Below, in pieces: positions 9,378 to 18,639 of a stretch of DNA of 64,000 nt. The notes under the pieces are model-generated. The model had not been told where the DNA came from. It made no database searches and worked only from the letters and a program-made list of their open reading frames with translations. Each line of letters opens with the position of its first letter. The first letter of the stretch is position 1. This DNA is from Salegentibacter sp. 24 (GTDB taxonomy: Bacteria > Bacteroidota > Bacteroidia > Flavobacteriales > Flavobacteriaceae): contig NZ_SNWE01000005.1 of the NCBI RefSeq assembly GCF_004362395.1, positions 1-64,000 on the forward strand, in the 5' to 3' direction. The position numbers and the translations under genes are program-made.

Positions 9378-10412
9378 ATGAAAAAGAAAAAAGAAGTTAC
9401 CATTTACGATTTAGCCAAAGAGCTAAATTTTTCTCCCTCCACGATTTCCAGAGCTTTAAACAATCATAAAAGCATTGGAAAAAAAACCACTAAAAAGGTT
9501 CAAAAAACGGCAGAAGAGTTTGGTTACCGACCCAATGCTCTGGCAGCAAGTTTGAGAAATAACACTACTAAGACCATCGGAATCATGATGTCGCGAATTA
9601 ATCGCCCATTCCAGGCTTCTTTAATTACAGGGATAGAAAAAACAGCCCGGAAGTCTAATTTCAATGTAATTATCACACAATCCGATGATAAGTATGAGAA
9701 CGAGGTCAAAAATGCTAAAGCATTGTATGACGCACGCATTGGAGGTCTAATTGTTTCTTTAGGAATGGAGACCCAGGACACTAGTCATTTCGATCAATAC
9801 GTAAAACAGAATATTCCTATAGTTTTTGTAGACAGGGTGCCCGAGAGCTTTAATTCGTACCGAGTTATCATAGATAATTATGCAGCAGGTTACCGTGCCA
9901 CAAAACATTTAATAGAACAGGGATGTAAAAGGATCGCCCATTTCGCAGGAGCCCAACATGTCAACGTATACCATCTCAGGAAAAAAGGCTATCTGGATGC
10001 GATTAATGAACACGGACTTCAGGTTGATGAAGAATTAATTTTAGATCTAAAAACCCTAAGTTTTGAAGAAGGTAAAAAAGCAACCAAAAAATTATTAAAG
10101 CTTGAAAATCCTCCTGATGGAATATTCTCGGCCAATGATACGGCTGCAGTAAGTGCTATTTTGTACGCCAAGGAAAAAGGAATTAAAATTCCACAGGAAC
10201 TCGCAATTATTGGATTCAATGATGACCCTATCTCTCGAATTGTTGAGCCAACGCTCTCTACTGTCTCTCATCCGGCTATAAAAATGGGTGAAATATCCAC
10301 CAAAAAAATTTTAGAACACGCAACTCGTAAGTTAGATACCGCGGTATCTGAAATCACCATGTTGGATACCGAGGTTATTGTAAGAAACTCCAGTAACAGA
10401 AATTTAAAGTAG
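9378..10412 (+). CDS. LacI/GalR-family transcriptional regulator
   Basis: The 344-aa DNA-binding repressor or activator has an N-terminal LacI helix-turn-helix (residues 5-60: TIYDLAKELNFSPSTISRAL, then the GYRPNALAASLR hinge helix). A periplasmic-binding-protein-like sensor domain follows (about 62-344: IGIMMSRINRPFQASLI; PDGIFSANDTAAVSAI; IIGFNDDPISRIVEPTLST). ATG at 9378 is preferred over the adjacent TTG. It sits among genes carrying LacI-type operators (AATCGTTT core) and ends 7 bp before the convergent TRAP operon. It is probably the local xylan/glucuronate regulator; the ligand is unknown. Confidence 0.95.
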   Translation: MKKKKEVTIYDLAKELNFSPSTISRALNNHKSIGKKTTKKVQKTAEEFGYRPNALAASLRNNTTKTIGIMMSRINRPFQASLITGIEKTARKSNFNVIITQSDDKYENEVKNAKALYDARIGGLIVSLGMETQDTSHFDQYVKQNIPIVFVDRVPESFNSYRVIIDNYAAGYRATKHLIEQGCKRIAHFAGAQHVNVYHLRKKGYLDAINEHGLQVDEELILDLKTLSFEEGKKATKKLLKLENPPDGIFSANDTAAVSAILYAKEKGIKIPQELAIIGFNDDPISRIVEPTLSTVSHPAIKMGEISTKKILEHATRKLDTAVSEITMLDTEVIVRNSSNRNLK

Positions 10413-10419
10413 CCAACAA

Positions 10420-11706
10420 TTAAAACCCAAATAATTCAGGAAGCCATAGACTAAGAAAAGGGAATATGATAACCAGTACTAAAGCGATCAGCATTCCCAC
10501 GAATAACGGTAATAATGGCTTAACTACCTTTTGAATGGTAGTATTGGCAACTCCTACCCCAATAAATAATACGGAACCTACTGGTGGTGTACATAGACCG
10601 ATACATAAGTTAAGAATCATTATCACTCCAAAATGTACCGGGTCTATACCCATAGCTGTAACAACAGGTAGAAATATGGGAGTAAAAATTAAAACGGCAG
10701 GAGTCATATCCATAAATGCTCCTACGAACAATAGTATTAAGTTTATTAAAATCATAACCACTATTGGATTATCACTGAAACTCAATAAACTTGCTGTTAC
10801 TTCCTGGGGAATATTTTCATAGGACATCACCCAGGACATAGCAATAGACATAGCGATAAGAAGCATCACTAAGGAAATTGTCCCTACAGATTCTACCAGT
10901 ACCCTCTTAAGTTTAGGCAGGTTTAGTTCTTTATAAATAAAGGCCAGAATAAGACAGTACACTACCGCCACCGAAGAAGCTTCTGTAGCAGTAAAAATAC
11001 CACCAACTATACCTCCTATAATTATAATTAATAAGAGTAAACTGGGTAGGGCATCAAAAAAAGATCGAACGATATGTCCGATAGAGCTTCTTTCTCCCTT
11101 TGGAAAGCCCTTTCTCTTAGCCCAAATTAAAGCAATGATCATCAAAATTAAACCCGTGAGAATTCCTGGTAGATAACCTGCTAAAAATAATGCCCCTATA
11201 CTTACTCCCCCACTGGCAAGGGAATAAATAATAAATATATTACTGGGGGGGATTAAAAGACCAGTTGTGGCAGAAGTCACATTTACAGCTACCCCGTATT
11301 CCTTAGTATATCCTTCTTTCTCCATTCTCTCAGACATAAAACTCCCAATGGCAGCCGCAGCGGCACCAGCAGAGCCAGCGATAGCCCCAAACATCATGGC
11401 TGCAACAATATTCACGTGAGCCAATCCTCCTGGCAGGGCCCCTACGAGAGATTTGGCAAATTCTATCAATCTTTTTGCAATCCCGCCACTATTCATTAAA
11501 TGCCCGGCGAGTATAAAGAATGGAATAGCCAACAAAGAAAAACTATCTAAGCCAGTAGCCACCCTTTGTGCAATGGTTGTAAAGGCTGCAATAGTATCTA
11601 TACTAAACAACAAGGTCAAAACTGAAGCTATACCAATACTCCAGGCAATAGGAACCCTGATTGCTACCAGTACAATGAAACTAAAAATAAGGATAAAAAT
11701 TTCCAT
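10420..11706 (-). CDS. dctM: TRAP transporter large permease (DctM)
   Basis: This 428-aa integral membrane protein with about 12 hydrophobic segments is the translocating subunit of a tripartite ATP-independent periplasmic transporter. Family motifs include GSAGAAAAAIGSFMSERM, ATTGLLIPPSNIFIIY, FVGAFMDMTPAVLIFTPI and LCIGLCTPPVGSVLF. It is the last gene of the GH3-uxaC-kdgK-eda-dctP-dctQ-dctM operon, starting just inside the end of the cluster after dctQ (no gap, 1 bp). The link to the glucuronate-degrading genes points to uronate uptake across the inner membrane driven by a sodium or proton gradient. Confidence 0.96.
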   Translation of the reverse strand: MEIFILIFSFIVLVAIRVPIAWSIGIASVLTLLFSIDTIAAFTTIAQRVATGLDSFSLLAIPFFILAGHLMNSGGIAKRLIEFAKSLVGALPGGLAHVNIVAAMMFGAIAGSAGAAAAAIGSFMSERMEKEGYTKEYGVAVNVTSATTGLLIPPSNIFIIYSLASGGVSIGALFLAGYLPGILTGLILMIIALIWAKRKGFPKGERSSIGHIVRSFFDALPSLLLLIIIIGGIVGGIFTATEASSVAVVYCLILAFIYKELNLPKLKRVLVESVGTISLVMLLIAMSIAMSWVMSYENIPQEVTASLLSFSDNPIVVMILINLILLFVGAFMDMTPAVLIFTPIFLPVVTAMGIDPVHFGVIMILNLCIGLCTPPVGSVLFIGVGVANTTIQKVVKPLLPLFVGMLIALVLVIIFPFLSLWLPELFGF

Positions 11707-11707
11707 G

Positions 11708-12184
11708 CTATTTTTGCTCTTTTAATTTTTTAAAGGTTTGACGCATCTGCACGGTCTTAAAATAAATGATCATTAATCCTGAAATAGGCAGGACCAGGTA
11801 AACAAAACCAATTGGTAAACCTAATGCCGCAGAAGTCTGTTCAAGCTTGAAGGATACATATACATACCGCCCACCACCTATTATAAAAATAGCCGTTGTA
11901 AAGAGAATAATGATTAACTGTACTATTAAATCCAGATTTAATTTCGTCTTTATGCTTAGAAATTTCGGAAGCAAGTCTATGGTAATATGTGCGTTTTTAC
12001 CAGAAATATAAACTGCTCCAAAAATACTTACCCAAATCAGCATATAACGCGCCAACTCATCTGTCCAGGAACTCTGATCTGCCAATAGATAACGACTGCA
12101 TACCCCCCAAAGAACACTTAATAACATAATAGCTATCAGAAAAACCACCAACCATTCCAAAAACCAATTCAGCTTTTTACTCAT
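11708..12184 (-). CDS. dctQ: TRAP transporter small permease (DctQ)
   Basis: This 158-aa membrane protein has four predicted transmembrane segments (about 11-31, 46-66, 86-106, 125-145). Between helices 1 and 2 lies the DctQ-typical stretch SSWTDELARYMLIWVSIFGA. It is the small membrane subunit that pairs with DctM. It overlaps the end of dctP by 8 nt and abuts dctM, so the three subunits are translationally coupled. Confidence 0.93.
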   Translation of the reverse strand: MSKKLNWFLEWLVVFLIAIMLLSVLWGVCSRYLLADQSSWTDELARYMLIWVSIFGAVYISGKNAHITIDLLPKFLSIKTKLNLDLIVQLIIILFTTAIFIIGGGRYVYVSFKLEQTSAALGLPIGFVYLVLPISGLMIIYFKTVQMRQTFKKLKEQK

Positions 12185-13157
12185 CCTCTAAATTTTTAAT
12201 TTGCTGAATAATATTATATAAAGCAGGTTCTTCCTTTTTTAGGTCTTTAATAATTTGATCGCTTTCCTCCTTAAATAATTCCTTATTTGGATAGGTAATC
12301 TCAACTCCTTCCTCCTTAATAGCTTCTAAAGCTTTAACTTCGGCCAGTTCCCATAATTCTCTTTGCTTTACTGCAGCTTCATCTGCTGCCTCCTGAATCC
12401 ATTCTTTTTCCTTTGCCGAAAGCTTATTGTATATCTGCGTACTCATCACCAGGATATCAGGCACTGCGGAGTGTTCATCCAATGAAAAATTTTTACAGAT
12501 CTCATAGTGGCGTGAACTGTAAAAACTTGGCAGATTATTTTCAGCACCCTCTACAACACCTTGTTGCAAAGCGGTATAAAGTTCTCCCCAGGAGACCGGG
12601 GTAGGCGAACCTCCCAGGCTTTTAACCAAACTAATTGCGGTGGGACTTTGCATTACCCTTATTTTAAGACCATTTAAATCACTGGGGGTTTGGATAGGGG
12701 TGTCCTTGGTGTAAAAAGACCGACTACCTGCGTCAAAATAAGTAAGTCCTCTTAACCAGTATTGCTCCCCTTCTAAAAGTAATTCCTTACCAAGATCGCT
12801 ATCATAAAATTTATAGCGATGCTCTTTGTCTTCAAATATATAGGGATACCCGAACACACGAAGTTTTGGAGAAAAATTTTCCATAACTGCCGAAGAGACC
12901 TTGGTCATAGCCAAGCCTCCAAGTTGTAGCAATTCGAGACTTTCTCTTTCAGAACCTAATTGTCCGCCGGGATAAACCTCTACTTTTAATTTTCCGTTAG
13001 ATTTTTCTGCTACGCGCTTGGCAAAAAACATCAAAGCCTGGTGTACAGGGTGATCCTGACTTAAGCTATGAGCAAGTTTTAAAGATTTTACATTTTCTTT
13101 CTGCTCACAGGAAGCAAAAAGAACTAGGATCATTAATATTTTTAATAAAAACTTCAT
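12177..13157 (-). CDS. dctP: TRAP transporter substrate-binding protein (DctP), probable uronate binder
   Basis: The 326-aa solute receptor carries a lipoprotein signal (LVLFASC, Cys17), so it is tethered rather than free. DctP family features are AHSLSQDHPVHQAL at the mature N-terminus, YPGGQLGSERESLELLQLG, the substrate-carboxylate Arg region GLKIRVMQSP, and GGSPTPVSWGELYTALQQG followed by VEGAENN. It is co-transcribed between eda and dctQ (4-nt overlap with eda). Glucuronate or an aldouronic acid is inferred as ligand from the operon, in keeping with known uronate TRAP systems of Proteobacteria. Confidence 0.92.
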   Translation of the reverse strand: MKFLLKILMILVLFASCEQKENVKSLKLAHSLSQDHPVHQALMFFAKRVAEKSNGKLKVEVYPGGQLGSERESLELLQLGGLAMTKVSSAVMENFSPKLRVFGYPYIFEDKEHRYKFYDSDLGKELLLEGEQYWLRGLTYFDAGSRSFYTKDTPIQTPSDLNGLKIRVMQSPTAISLVKSLGGSPTPVSWGELYTALQQGVVEGAENNLPSFYSSRHYEICKNFSLDEHSAVPDILVMSTQIYNKLSAKEKEWIQEAADEAAVKQRELWELAEVKALEAIKEEGVEITYPNKELFKEESDQIIKDLKKEEPALYNIIQQIKNLEDE

Positions 13158-13825
13158 ACGGACCTTATTTCAGAAATTATCTGCAAAACCCGGAACACAT
13201 TACTCTCAATGGTTTTAAAATCGGAATTTTTAACTGCATCCATCGGAATTAGTGCTGACCCCATTCCAACACAAGTCACCCCTGCCTCAAACCAGGCTCT
13301 TAAATTTTCCGTATCAAGACTTACACCACCACTTGGCATGACTGAGGTCCAGGGTTGTGGCGCTGTTATAGCCTTCACGAAATCGGGTCCTAAAACGGCA
13401 GCTGGAAACAATTTTACTATTTCACATCCTAATTCTTCGGCAAGACTTATTTCTGTTAAAGTACTACAACCCGGAAGGTAAAGCACTTTTCGTCTGTTGC
13501 ATACTTTTGCCACATCTTTCCTTATCACCGGACTAACCACGAATTCTGCGCCCAGGTTTATATAAAGACCTGCGGATCCGGCATCGGTCACTGAGCCAAC
13601 ACCAAGTATCATTTCGGGACAATGTTCCCTGCAATACTTGACCAGGCTTGTAAAAACCTCGTGGGCTAACTCCCCGCGATGGGTAAATTCGAAAAACCTT
13701 GCGCCTCCTTTATACGCTGCATAAACCACTTCTTTAACGAGTTCCTCGTTCTGGTTATAGAACAACGGTACAAGCCCCGAATTCTTCATTTCTAGGGCAA
13801 TTTCTGGCCTGGATAGTCTTTTCAT
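13154..13825 (-). CDS. eda: 2-dehydro-3-deoxyphosphogluconate (KDPG) aldolase
   Basis: This enzyme cleaves KDPG to pyruvate and glyceraldehyde 3-phosphate, the last step of glucuronate breakdown. The start at 13825 (MKRLSRPEIALEM, 223 aa) leaves a 4-bp gap after kdgK; an upstream ATG at 13864 would overlap it and add a charged leader. The catalytic Glu is in RFFEFTHRGELA. The Schiff-base Lys is K138 in CEIVKLFPA. Other family segments are GVGSVTDAGSAGLYINLGA and the phosphate-binding MPSGGV. It sits between kdgK and the TRAP genes. Confidence 0.95.
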   Translation of the reverse strand: MKRLSRPEIALEMKNSGLVPLFYNQNEELVKEVVYAAYKGGARFFEFTHRGELAHEVFTSLVKYCREHCPEMILGVGSVTDAGSAGLYINLGAEFVVSPVIRKDVAKVCNRRKVLYLPGCSTLTEISLAEELGCEIVKLFPAAVLGPDFVKAITAPQPWTSVMPSGGVSLDTENLRAWFEAGVTCVGMGSALIPMDAVKNSDFKTIESNVFRVLQIISEIRSV

Positions 13826-13832
13826 AATGTTA

Positions 13833-14828
13833 TCTTTTAATTCGTCCCGAACCATCCCCCTCAATCAATTCTAATACTTCCTCCTTACTTACCTGATTGA
13901 AGTCACCGACAATAGCGTGTTTTAGACAGGAAGCTGCAGTAGCAAAATCGAGGGCCTTTTGATCACTAAACTGCTGGAGTCCGTAAATAAGCCCTCCCAT
14001 AAAACTATCTCCCGTACCCACGCGGTCTACTATAGGGTATATATCATATTCCTTGGATGATAATAATGTAGTACCAGTAAAAAGGTCTGCTGACCATTTG
14101 TGATGGGAAGCATTCAATTCCTTTCGATTCGTGATAGCAATCTGTTTTAACAATGGAAATCTCTCTTTTAAATTTGCAGAAAGTTCTGAATTACTTTTAA
14201 CATTTTTTATATCAAAAAATTGCTCGCATGCATAGGATCCTGCCAATAATACATCGGTTTCCGCTACAAGCTCACTCATGGTTTCTTTGGGATTTGCATT
14301 TTCGTACTGCCAGAGATTACCCCGGTAATTAAGGTCACCAGAAATTTTAATTCCTTTGCTTTTAGCCAGCTTAAGCGCATGTAAAATAACCTTCGCAGCA
14401 TTTGCTGAGATCGCCGGTGTAATCCCGGACCAGTGAAACCAATGACAATCTTTAAAAATTTCCCGCCAGTTGAACCATTCAGGGTCTATAGCTGAAAATG
14501 CTGAATTTTCGCGATCATAGATAACTTTCCCTGGTCGATTAATTGCTCCGGCTTCTAGAAAGTAAAGACCTAACCGATTTCCTTGAAATTTAATATGCTT
14601 TATGGAAACTTTGTTATTTCGTAGATCGCTTAAGGCTGCTTTACCTAGATCATTATCAGGCAGAACACTCAGAAATTCAGTGTTCAATCCAAAGTTTGAT
14701 GCGGTAATTAGCACATTGGCTTCACTGCCGCCATAATCAATGTTAAAATTACCAACCTGTGAAAACCTAAGTGCATTTTCACAAGAAAGACGCATTAATA
14801 ATTCACCCAGGCTTACCAGCTTATTCAT
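13833..14828 (-). CDS. kdgK: 2-dehydro-3-deoxygluconate (KDG) kinase, PfkB family
   Basis: This enzyme phosphorylates KDG to KDPG. The 332-aa protein is a PfkB/ribokinase-fold sugar kinase: MNKLVSLGELLMRL start, substrate segment YGGSEANVLITASNFG, and the C-terminal signature VDRVGTGDSFMGG with catalytic base Asp274. It follows uxaC by 2 bp and precedes eda, exactly the order expected for the glucuronate-to-KDPG branch. The stop codon lies at 13830-13832. Confidence 0.94.
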
Positions 14829-14830
14829 AA

Positions 14831-16246
14831 TTATTTTTTGTTTAAATCTGAAAATTGAAAATAAGCTTCAGCATTGTAATAACAGATATCCTGAATTATT
14901 TTTCCAATCCATTCTATATCTTCGGGCAGCTCTTTGGCTTCAATATCTTTTCCGAATAAATTACACAGTACCCGTCTAAAATACTCGTGCCTTGGTACCG
15001 AAAGAAAGCTTCGACTATCGGTTAACATTCCAACAAAACAACTGATCAATCCCATATTAGATAATGAATTCAGTTGTTTTTCCATTCCTTCTTTCTGATC
15101 TAAAAACCACCAGGCAGAGCCGTGCTGGATTTTTCCCTTCGTAGTATTCCCCATAAAGTTCCCAGCCATAGTAGCCATTACTTCATTATCTGAAGGATTC
15201 ACATTGTAAAGAATGGTCTTAGGAAGCGCATCTTTTTTATTTAAGGTATCCAGAAACTTCGCAAGGGGTTTAGCCTGGTTTAAATCACCAATACTGTCAA
15301 CTCCTGCATCCTTGCCGATCTGCTGAAGTAATTTCGAGTTGGTATCTCGCACAGGTCCCAGATGTAACTGCATGGTCCAGTTTCTTTTGGCATAAAACGC
15401 TCCCAGTTTAAGCAGTAATGCCGACTGATATTTTTCTGCGTCTTCAGTATTAATCTCCTCCCCTGCCAATTTCCTTTTAACCAGGTCATTCATTTCCTTT
15501 TCTGAAAAATCATCCGAATACATTCTTTCCAGTCCATGATCTGAAAGTCTGCAACGGTGTTGATGAAAATAATCCACCCTTTTTTCAACTGCCCTAGCAA
15601 GAGAATTAAAATCTTTAATATTTATTTCGGTTTGTTTACCAATTTTATTCAAATAAGATGAATAGGCATCACTTTTAATATCCAGGAAGGCATCAGGCCT
15701 AAATGTAGGAAGCACTTGCACCTCAAAACCATCTTCAGCAATTTTTTTATGATATTTTAAATCATCGGCAGGGTCATCTGTGGTGCATACCACTTTCACA
15801 TTCATTTTCTTTAGCAAATTTCTTGTGGAATAGGCCTGAGTGGCCAGCAATGAATTACATTGAGTGTAAATCTTTTTTGCATTTTTTTCACTTAACAAAT
15901 CAGTTATACCAAAATAACGCTGTAATTCCAAATGCGTCCAGTGATAAAGTGGGTTCCTCAGTGTATAAGGAATGGTTGCTGCCCATTTTTCAAACTTCTC
16001 TTCATCGGTGCCATCTCCTGTAATATATTTCTCATCAACACCCAGAGTCCGCATTGCGCGCCATTTATAATGATCCCCCGCAATCCAGATTTCGGTTAAG
16101 TTTTTAAACTGCCTGTCTTCTGCGATATCCTTTACAGGTAAATGACAATGGTAATCTATGATAGGCATATTTTCAGCGTAGCGCTCATACAGCTCTTTGG
16201 CATACCTATTTTCAAGAAGAAAATCATCTTCAATAAAATTCATCAT
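14831..16246 (-). CDS. uxaC: Glucuronate isomerase
   Basis: This 471-aa enzyme converts D-glucuronate to D-fructuronate (and galacturonate to tagaturonate) in the cytoplasm. It has the amidohydrolase-like metal motif YHCHL near residue 33 and strong UxaC features: HWTHLELQRYFGI, VVCTTDDPADDL, MQLHLGPVRDTN, MLTDSRSFLSVPRHEYFRR. The length is normal for the family. The start could be either of two consecutive Met codons. It is second in the GH3-led operon, 22 bp after GH3. This is the entry point for the uronate released by GH67 and GH115. Confidence 0.97.
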   Translation of the reverse strand: MMNFIEDDFLLENRYAKELYERYAENMPIIDYHCHLPVKDIAEDRQFKNLTEIWIAGDHYKWRAMRTLGVDEKYITGDGTDEEKFEKWAATIPYTLRNPLYHWTHLELQRYFGITDLLSEKNAKKIYTQCNSLLATQAYSTRNLLKKMNVKVVCTTDDPADDLKYHKKIAEDGFEVQVLPTFRPDAFLDIKSDAYSSYLNKIGKQTEINIKDFNSLARAVEKRVDYFHQHRCRLSDHGLERMYSDDFSEKEMNDLVKRKLAGEEINTEDAEKYQSALLLKLGAFYAKRNWTMQLHLGPVRDTNSKLLQQIGKDAGVDSIGDLNQAKPLAKFLDTLNKKDALPKTILYNVNPSDNEVMATMAGNFMGNTTKGKIQHGSAWWFLDQKEGMEKQLNSLSNMGLISCFVGMLTDSRSFLSVPRHEYFRRVLCNLFGKDIEAKELPEDIEWIGKIIQDICYYNAEAYFQFSDLNKK

Positions 16247-16268
16247 CTTAAGTCCGTCTTTTCGGTTA

Positions 16269-18470
16269 TTATCTTAATGTAAATACTGCTTCCTTAAATT
16301 GGGCGGCCCCTAATTCCAGGCTCCTATCAGAAGGGCTGGAACCTCCTATATAAACATTAAAATCTCCTTTTTCTAATACGCTTTCCCCCTTGTTATTCAC
16401 AAGTTCCATCATTTCAGGAGTAATTTCAAAAGTGATTTTTTCGGAAGCACCAGGTTTTAAATTTAGCCTTTTAATACCGTAGAGTTGATATTTTGGCGCT
16501 TCTACAGAAGCCTCCACATCGGAAACATACAACTGTACGACCTCATCGGCCTGACGATCTCCAACATTGGAAACCACGATACTAGCCTCTAAATTTTCAC
16601 CTTTGCTGATTTTCTCCTTTGAGAGTTCTATATCTGAAAACTGAAATTTTGAATAACTTAAGCCGTATCCAAAAGGATACATTGGTTCTTCCTCCATATA
16701 CTTATAAGTTCTTCCTTTCATCGAGTAATCTTTATAAGGAGGCAAATCATCTAAAGACATGGGAAAGGTAATTGGTAATCTTCCAGATGGGGAAACTTCA
16801 CCAAAAAGAATATCGGCTACCGCATTCCCACCTTCTTCACCAGGATACCAAACCATTAAAACCGCATCTGCCAGTTTGTGAACTTCTTGAAGGTTAATAG
16901 GACTTCCCCCGGTAATCACTGCAATTACAGGATTATCCCCGGCAGCTTCATTTAATTTTCGCAAATAATTCAACTGGTTTTCAGGTAGATTATAATCCAG
17001 CCTATCCCCAAAGGTTTCAGAAGCAATAGATTCTCCTTCTTCCCCTTCCAGAACCCCTGAAATTCCAAGCACAGCGATAGTAGCATCGCTGTTGCCAGCG
17101 TTAGGCGAAGCCCAGTCCTGTGGATTTGCGTTAGGACGATCTAATAGAGTTCCCTGGCGGTATTGCAACTGACTTTGAGGCTCAATGGCGCTGGCCACCC
17201 CTTCTAAAATGGTCACTAGATTTGGGTTTACACCATGGTAATTTCCCAATAAAATTTCAATACTGGTAGCATTGGGGCCTGTAATAAAGTATTTTGCAAG
17301 ATCATTTTTTAAAGGTAGTGCTCCGTTATTTTTAAGCATAACAATAGACTTCTGAGCCGTTTCTCTTGCCAGGGCCCTGTGCTCCTCAGTATTAATATCC
17401 TTCGCTGAGAGTTTGGAATACGGGTTATTGGATGGGGAATCAAAGAGACCAAGTTTAAATTTTGTTTTTAAAAGGACCGCAAGACGTTCGTCTATCTCAG
17501 CTTCAGTCACCAATCCCTGATTAACTGCTTCCACTAATGATGGGTACACACTACCACAATTTAAATTAACCCCGCTCTTTATAGCTAAGGCTGCGGCCTG
17601 CACAGGAGTTTCCACTACATTATGCCCCCCATAAAAATCCTCTAATGCCCAACAATCACTAACTACATGACCTTTAAACCCCCATTTTTCCCGAAGTACA
17701 TCATTGAGCAGGTATTTATTAGCGCAACAAGGCTCTCCATTGGTGGCATTATAAGCACACATTATAGTTTCTACATCCGCATCTACAAGAGCTTCAAAAG
17801 CCGGCAAATAAGTTTCCCAAAGATCTTTTTGAGAAGCTACGGCATTAAACTGATGCCTCAATTTTTCCGGTCCACTATGAACTGCATAATGTTTTGCAGC
17901 TGCAGCGGTTTTGAGATACTTATCATCATCACCCTGTAAACCCTTAACAAAAGCAACCCCCAACCTGGAAGTTAAAAAAGGATCCTCCCCGTAGGTTTCC
18001 TGCCCTCTACCCCAACGCGGATCTCGGAAAATATTGATATTCGGGGTCCAAAAAGTAAGTCCGCTATACTGTCTTCTATATCCATTTTCTACAGCAGTAT
18101 TGTGGTTTCCACGTGCTTCATCAGAAATTGCCGATGCCACTTCAAAAATTAAATTCTCGTCAAAAGTTGCTCCCATACCTATAGCCTGAGGAAATACCGT
18201 AGCGACACCTGAGCGTCCTATCCCATGTAATGCTTCGTTCCACCAGTTGTATTCAGGTATACCTAATCGTTCAATCGCTGGACTATCATGCATCATTTGC
18301 AGCGATTTCTCCTGCAAAGTCAATCGATTGATTAAATCACTTACTCTTTCATCTATTGGAAGTGATTCATCATTGAATTTATAATTCTCAACTTCTTCCT
18401 GTGCGGTTAGATCACTCCAGGTCAGCAAGAAAAAAATTGCAACTACAGCTGCCAAAACGTTATATTTCAT
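16269..18470 (-). CDS. GH3 beta-xylosidase/beta-glucosidase
   Basis: The 733-aa secreted (periplasmic) GH3 enzyme has a signal peptide ending SDLTAQ. It has the full three-part layout: (alpha/beta)8 barrel (about 30-370), alpha/beta sandwich (about 390-610) and C-terminal fibronectin-III-like domain (about 640-720; VVQLYVSDVEASVEAPKYQL). The nucleophile is Asp272 in VVSDCWAL. The barrel also shows NEALHGIGRSGVATVFPQ and RDPRWGRGQETYGEDPFL, typical of beta-xylosidase-like GH3. It is first in the uronate/TRAP operon. In a glucuronoxylan locus, beta-xylosidase is more likely than beta-glucosidase; this is inference. A palindrome CAATCGATTG lies inside its 5' coding region. Confidence 0.93.
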   Translation of the reverse strand: MKYNVLAAVVAIFFLLTWSDLTAQEEVENYKFNDESLPIDERVSDLINRLTLQEKSLQMMHDSPAIERLGIPEYNWWNEALHGIGRSGVATVFPQAIGMGATFDENLIFEVASAISDEARGNHNTAVENGYRRQYSGLTFWTPNINIFRDPRWGRGQETYGEDPFLTSRLGVAFVKGLQGDDDKYLKTAAAAKHYAVHSGPEKLRHQFNAVASQKDLWETYLPAFEALVDADVETIMCAYNATNGEPCCANKYLLNDVLREKWGFKGHVVSDCWALEDFYGGHNVVETPVQAAALAIKSGVNLNCGSVYPSLVEAVNQGLVTEAEIDERLAVLLKTKFKLGLFDSPSNNPYSKLSAKDINTEEHRALARETAQKSIVMLKNNGALPLKNDLAKYFITGPNATSIEILLGNYHGVNPNLVTILEGVASAIEPQSQLQYRQGTLLDRPNANPQDWASPNAGNSDATIAVLGISGVLEGEEGESIASETFGDRLDYNLPENQLNYLRKLNEAAGDNPVIAVITGGSPINLQEVHKLADAVLMVWYPGEEGGNAVADILFGEVSPSGRLPITFPMSLDDLPPYKDYSMKGRTYKYMEEEPMYPFGYGLSYSKFQFSDIELSKEKISKGENLEASIVVSNVGDRQADEVVQLYVSDVEASVEAPKYQLYGIKRLNLKPGASEKITFEITPEMMELVNNKGESVLEKGDFNVYIGGSSPSDRSLELGAAQFKEAVFTLR

Positions 18471-18559
18471 AATTTTAGGGGATTAAAGTTGTCATGTACT
18501 CAAAAAAGATCTCTTTTCTTAAAAAAGTCTTAACAAATAAAGGATATTTTTATTATAAA

Positions 18560-18573
18560 CACAACCGATTGCA
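18560..18573. promoter_or_regulatory. LacI-type operator upstream of the GH3 operon
   Basis: CACAACCGATTGCA (minus strand TGCAATCGGTTGTG) has the CAA/TTG half-sites around a central CG. It lies 90 bp upstream of the GH3 ATG. Its centre is 57 bp from that of the GH67 operator, so the divergent promoters may be repressed jointly. No box at the 4-bp spacing is evident for GH3. Confidence 0.6.
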
Positions 18574-18604
18574 TAAAAAATTTTGTTAGCAAGCTTTTTT
18601 TGTC

Positions 18605-18630
18605 TAATTTTCGACTCGCAATCGTTTGAT
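18605..18630 (+). promoter_or_regulatory. GH67 operon -7 box with LacI-type operator
   Basis: TAATTTTC (18605-18612) matches seven of eight TAxxTTTG positions. After 4 bp comes CGCAATCGTTTGAT (18617-18630), followed 9 bp later by the ATG at 18640. The operator lies within a longer in-frame reading that begins at 18583, supporting the start at 18640. Confidence 0.75.
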
Positions 18631-18639
18631 ATAATCCTG

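Noticed and set aside
18583-18639. Longer N-terminus of GH67 starting at 18583
   Set aside because: It would be encoded by the promoter and operator; the Met at 18640 begins a typical signal peptide.
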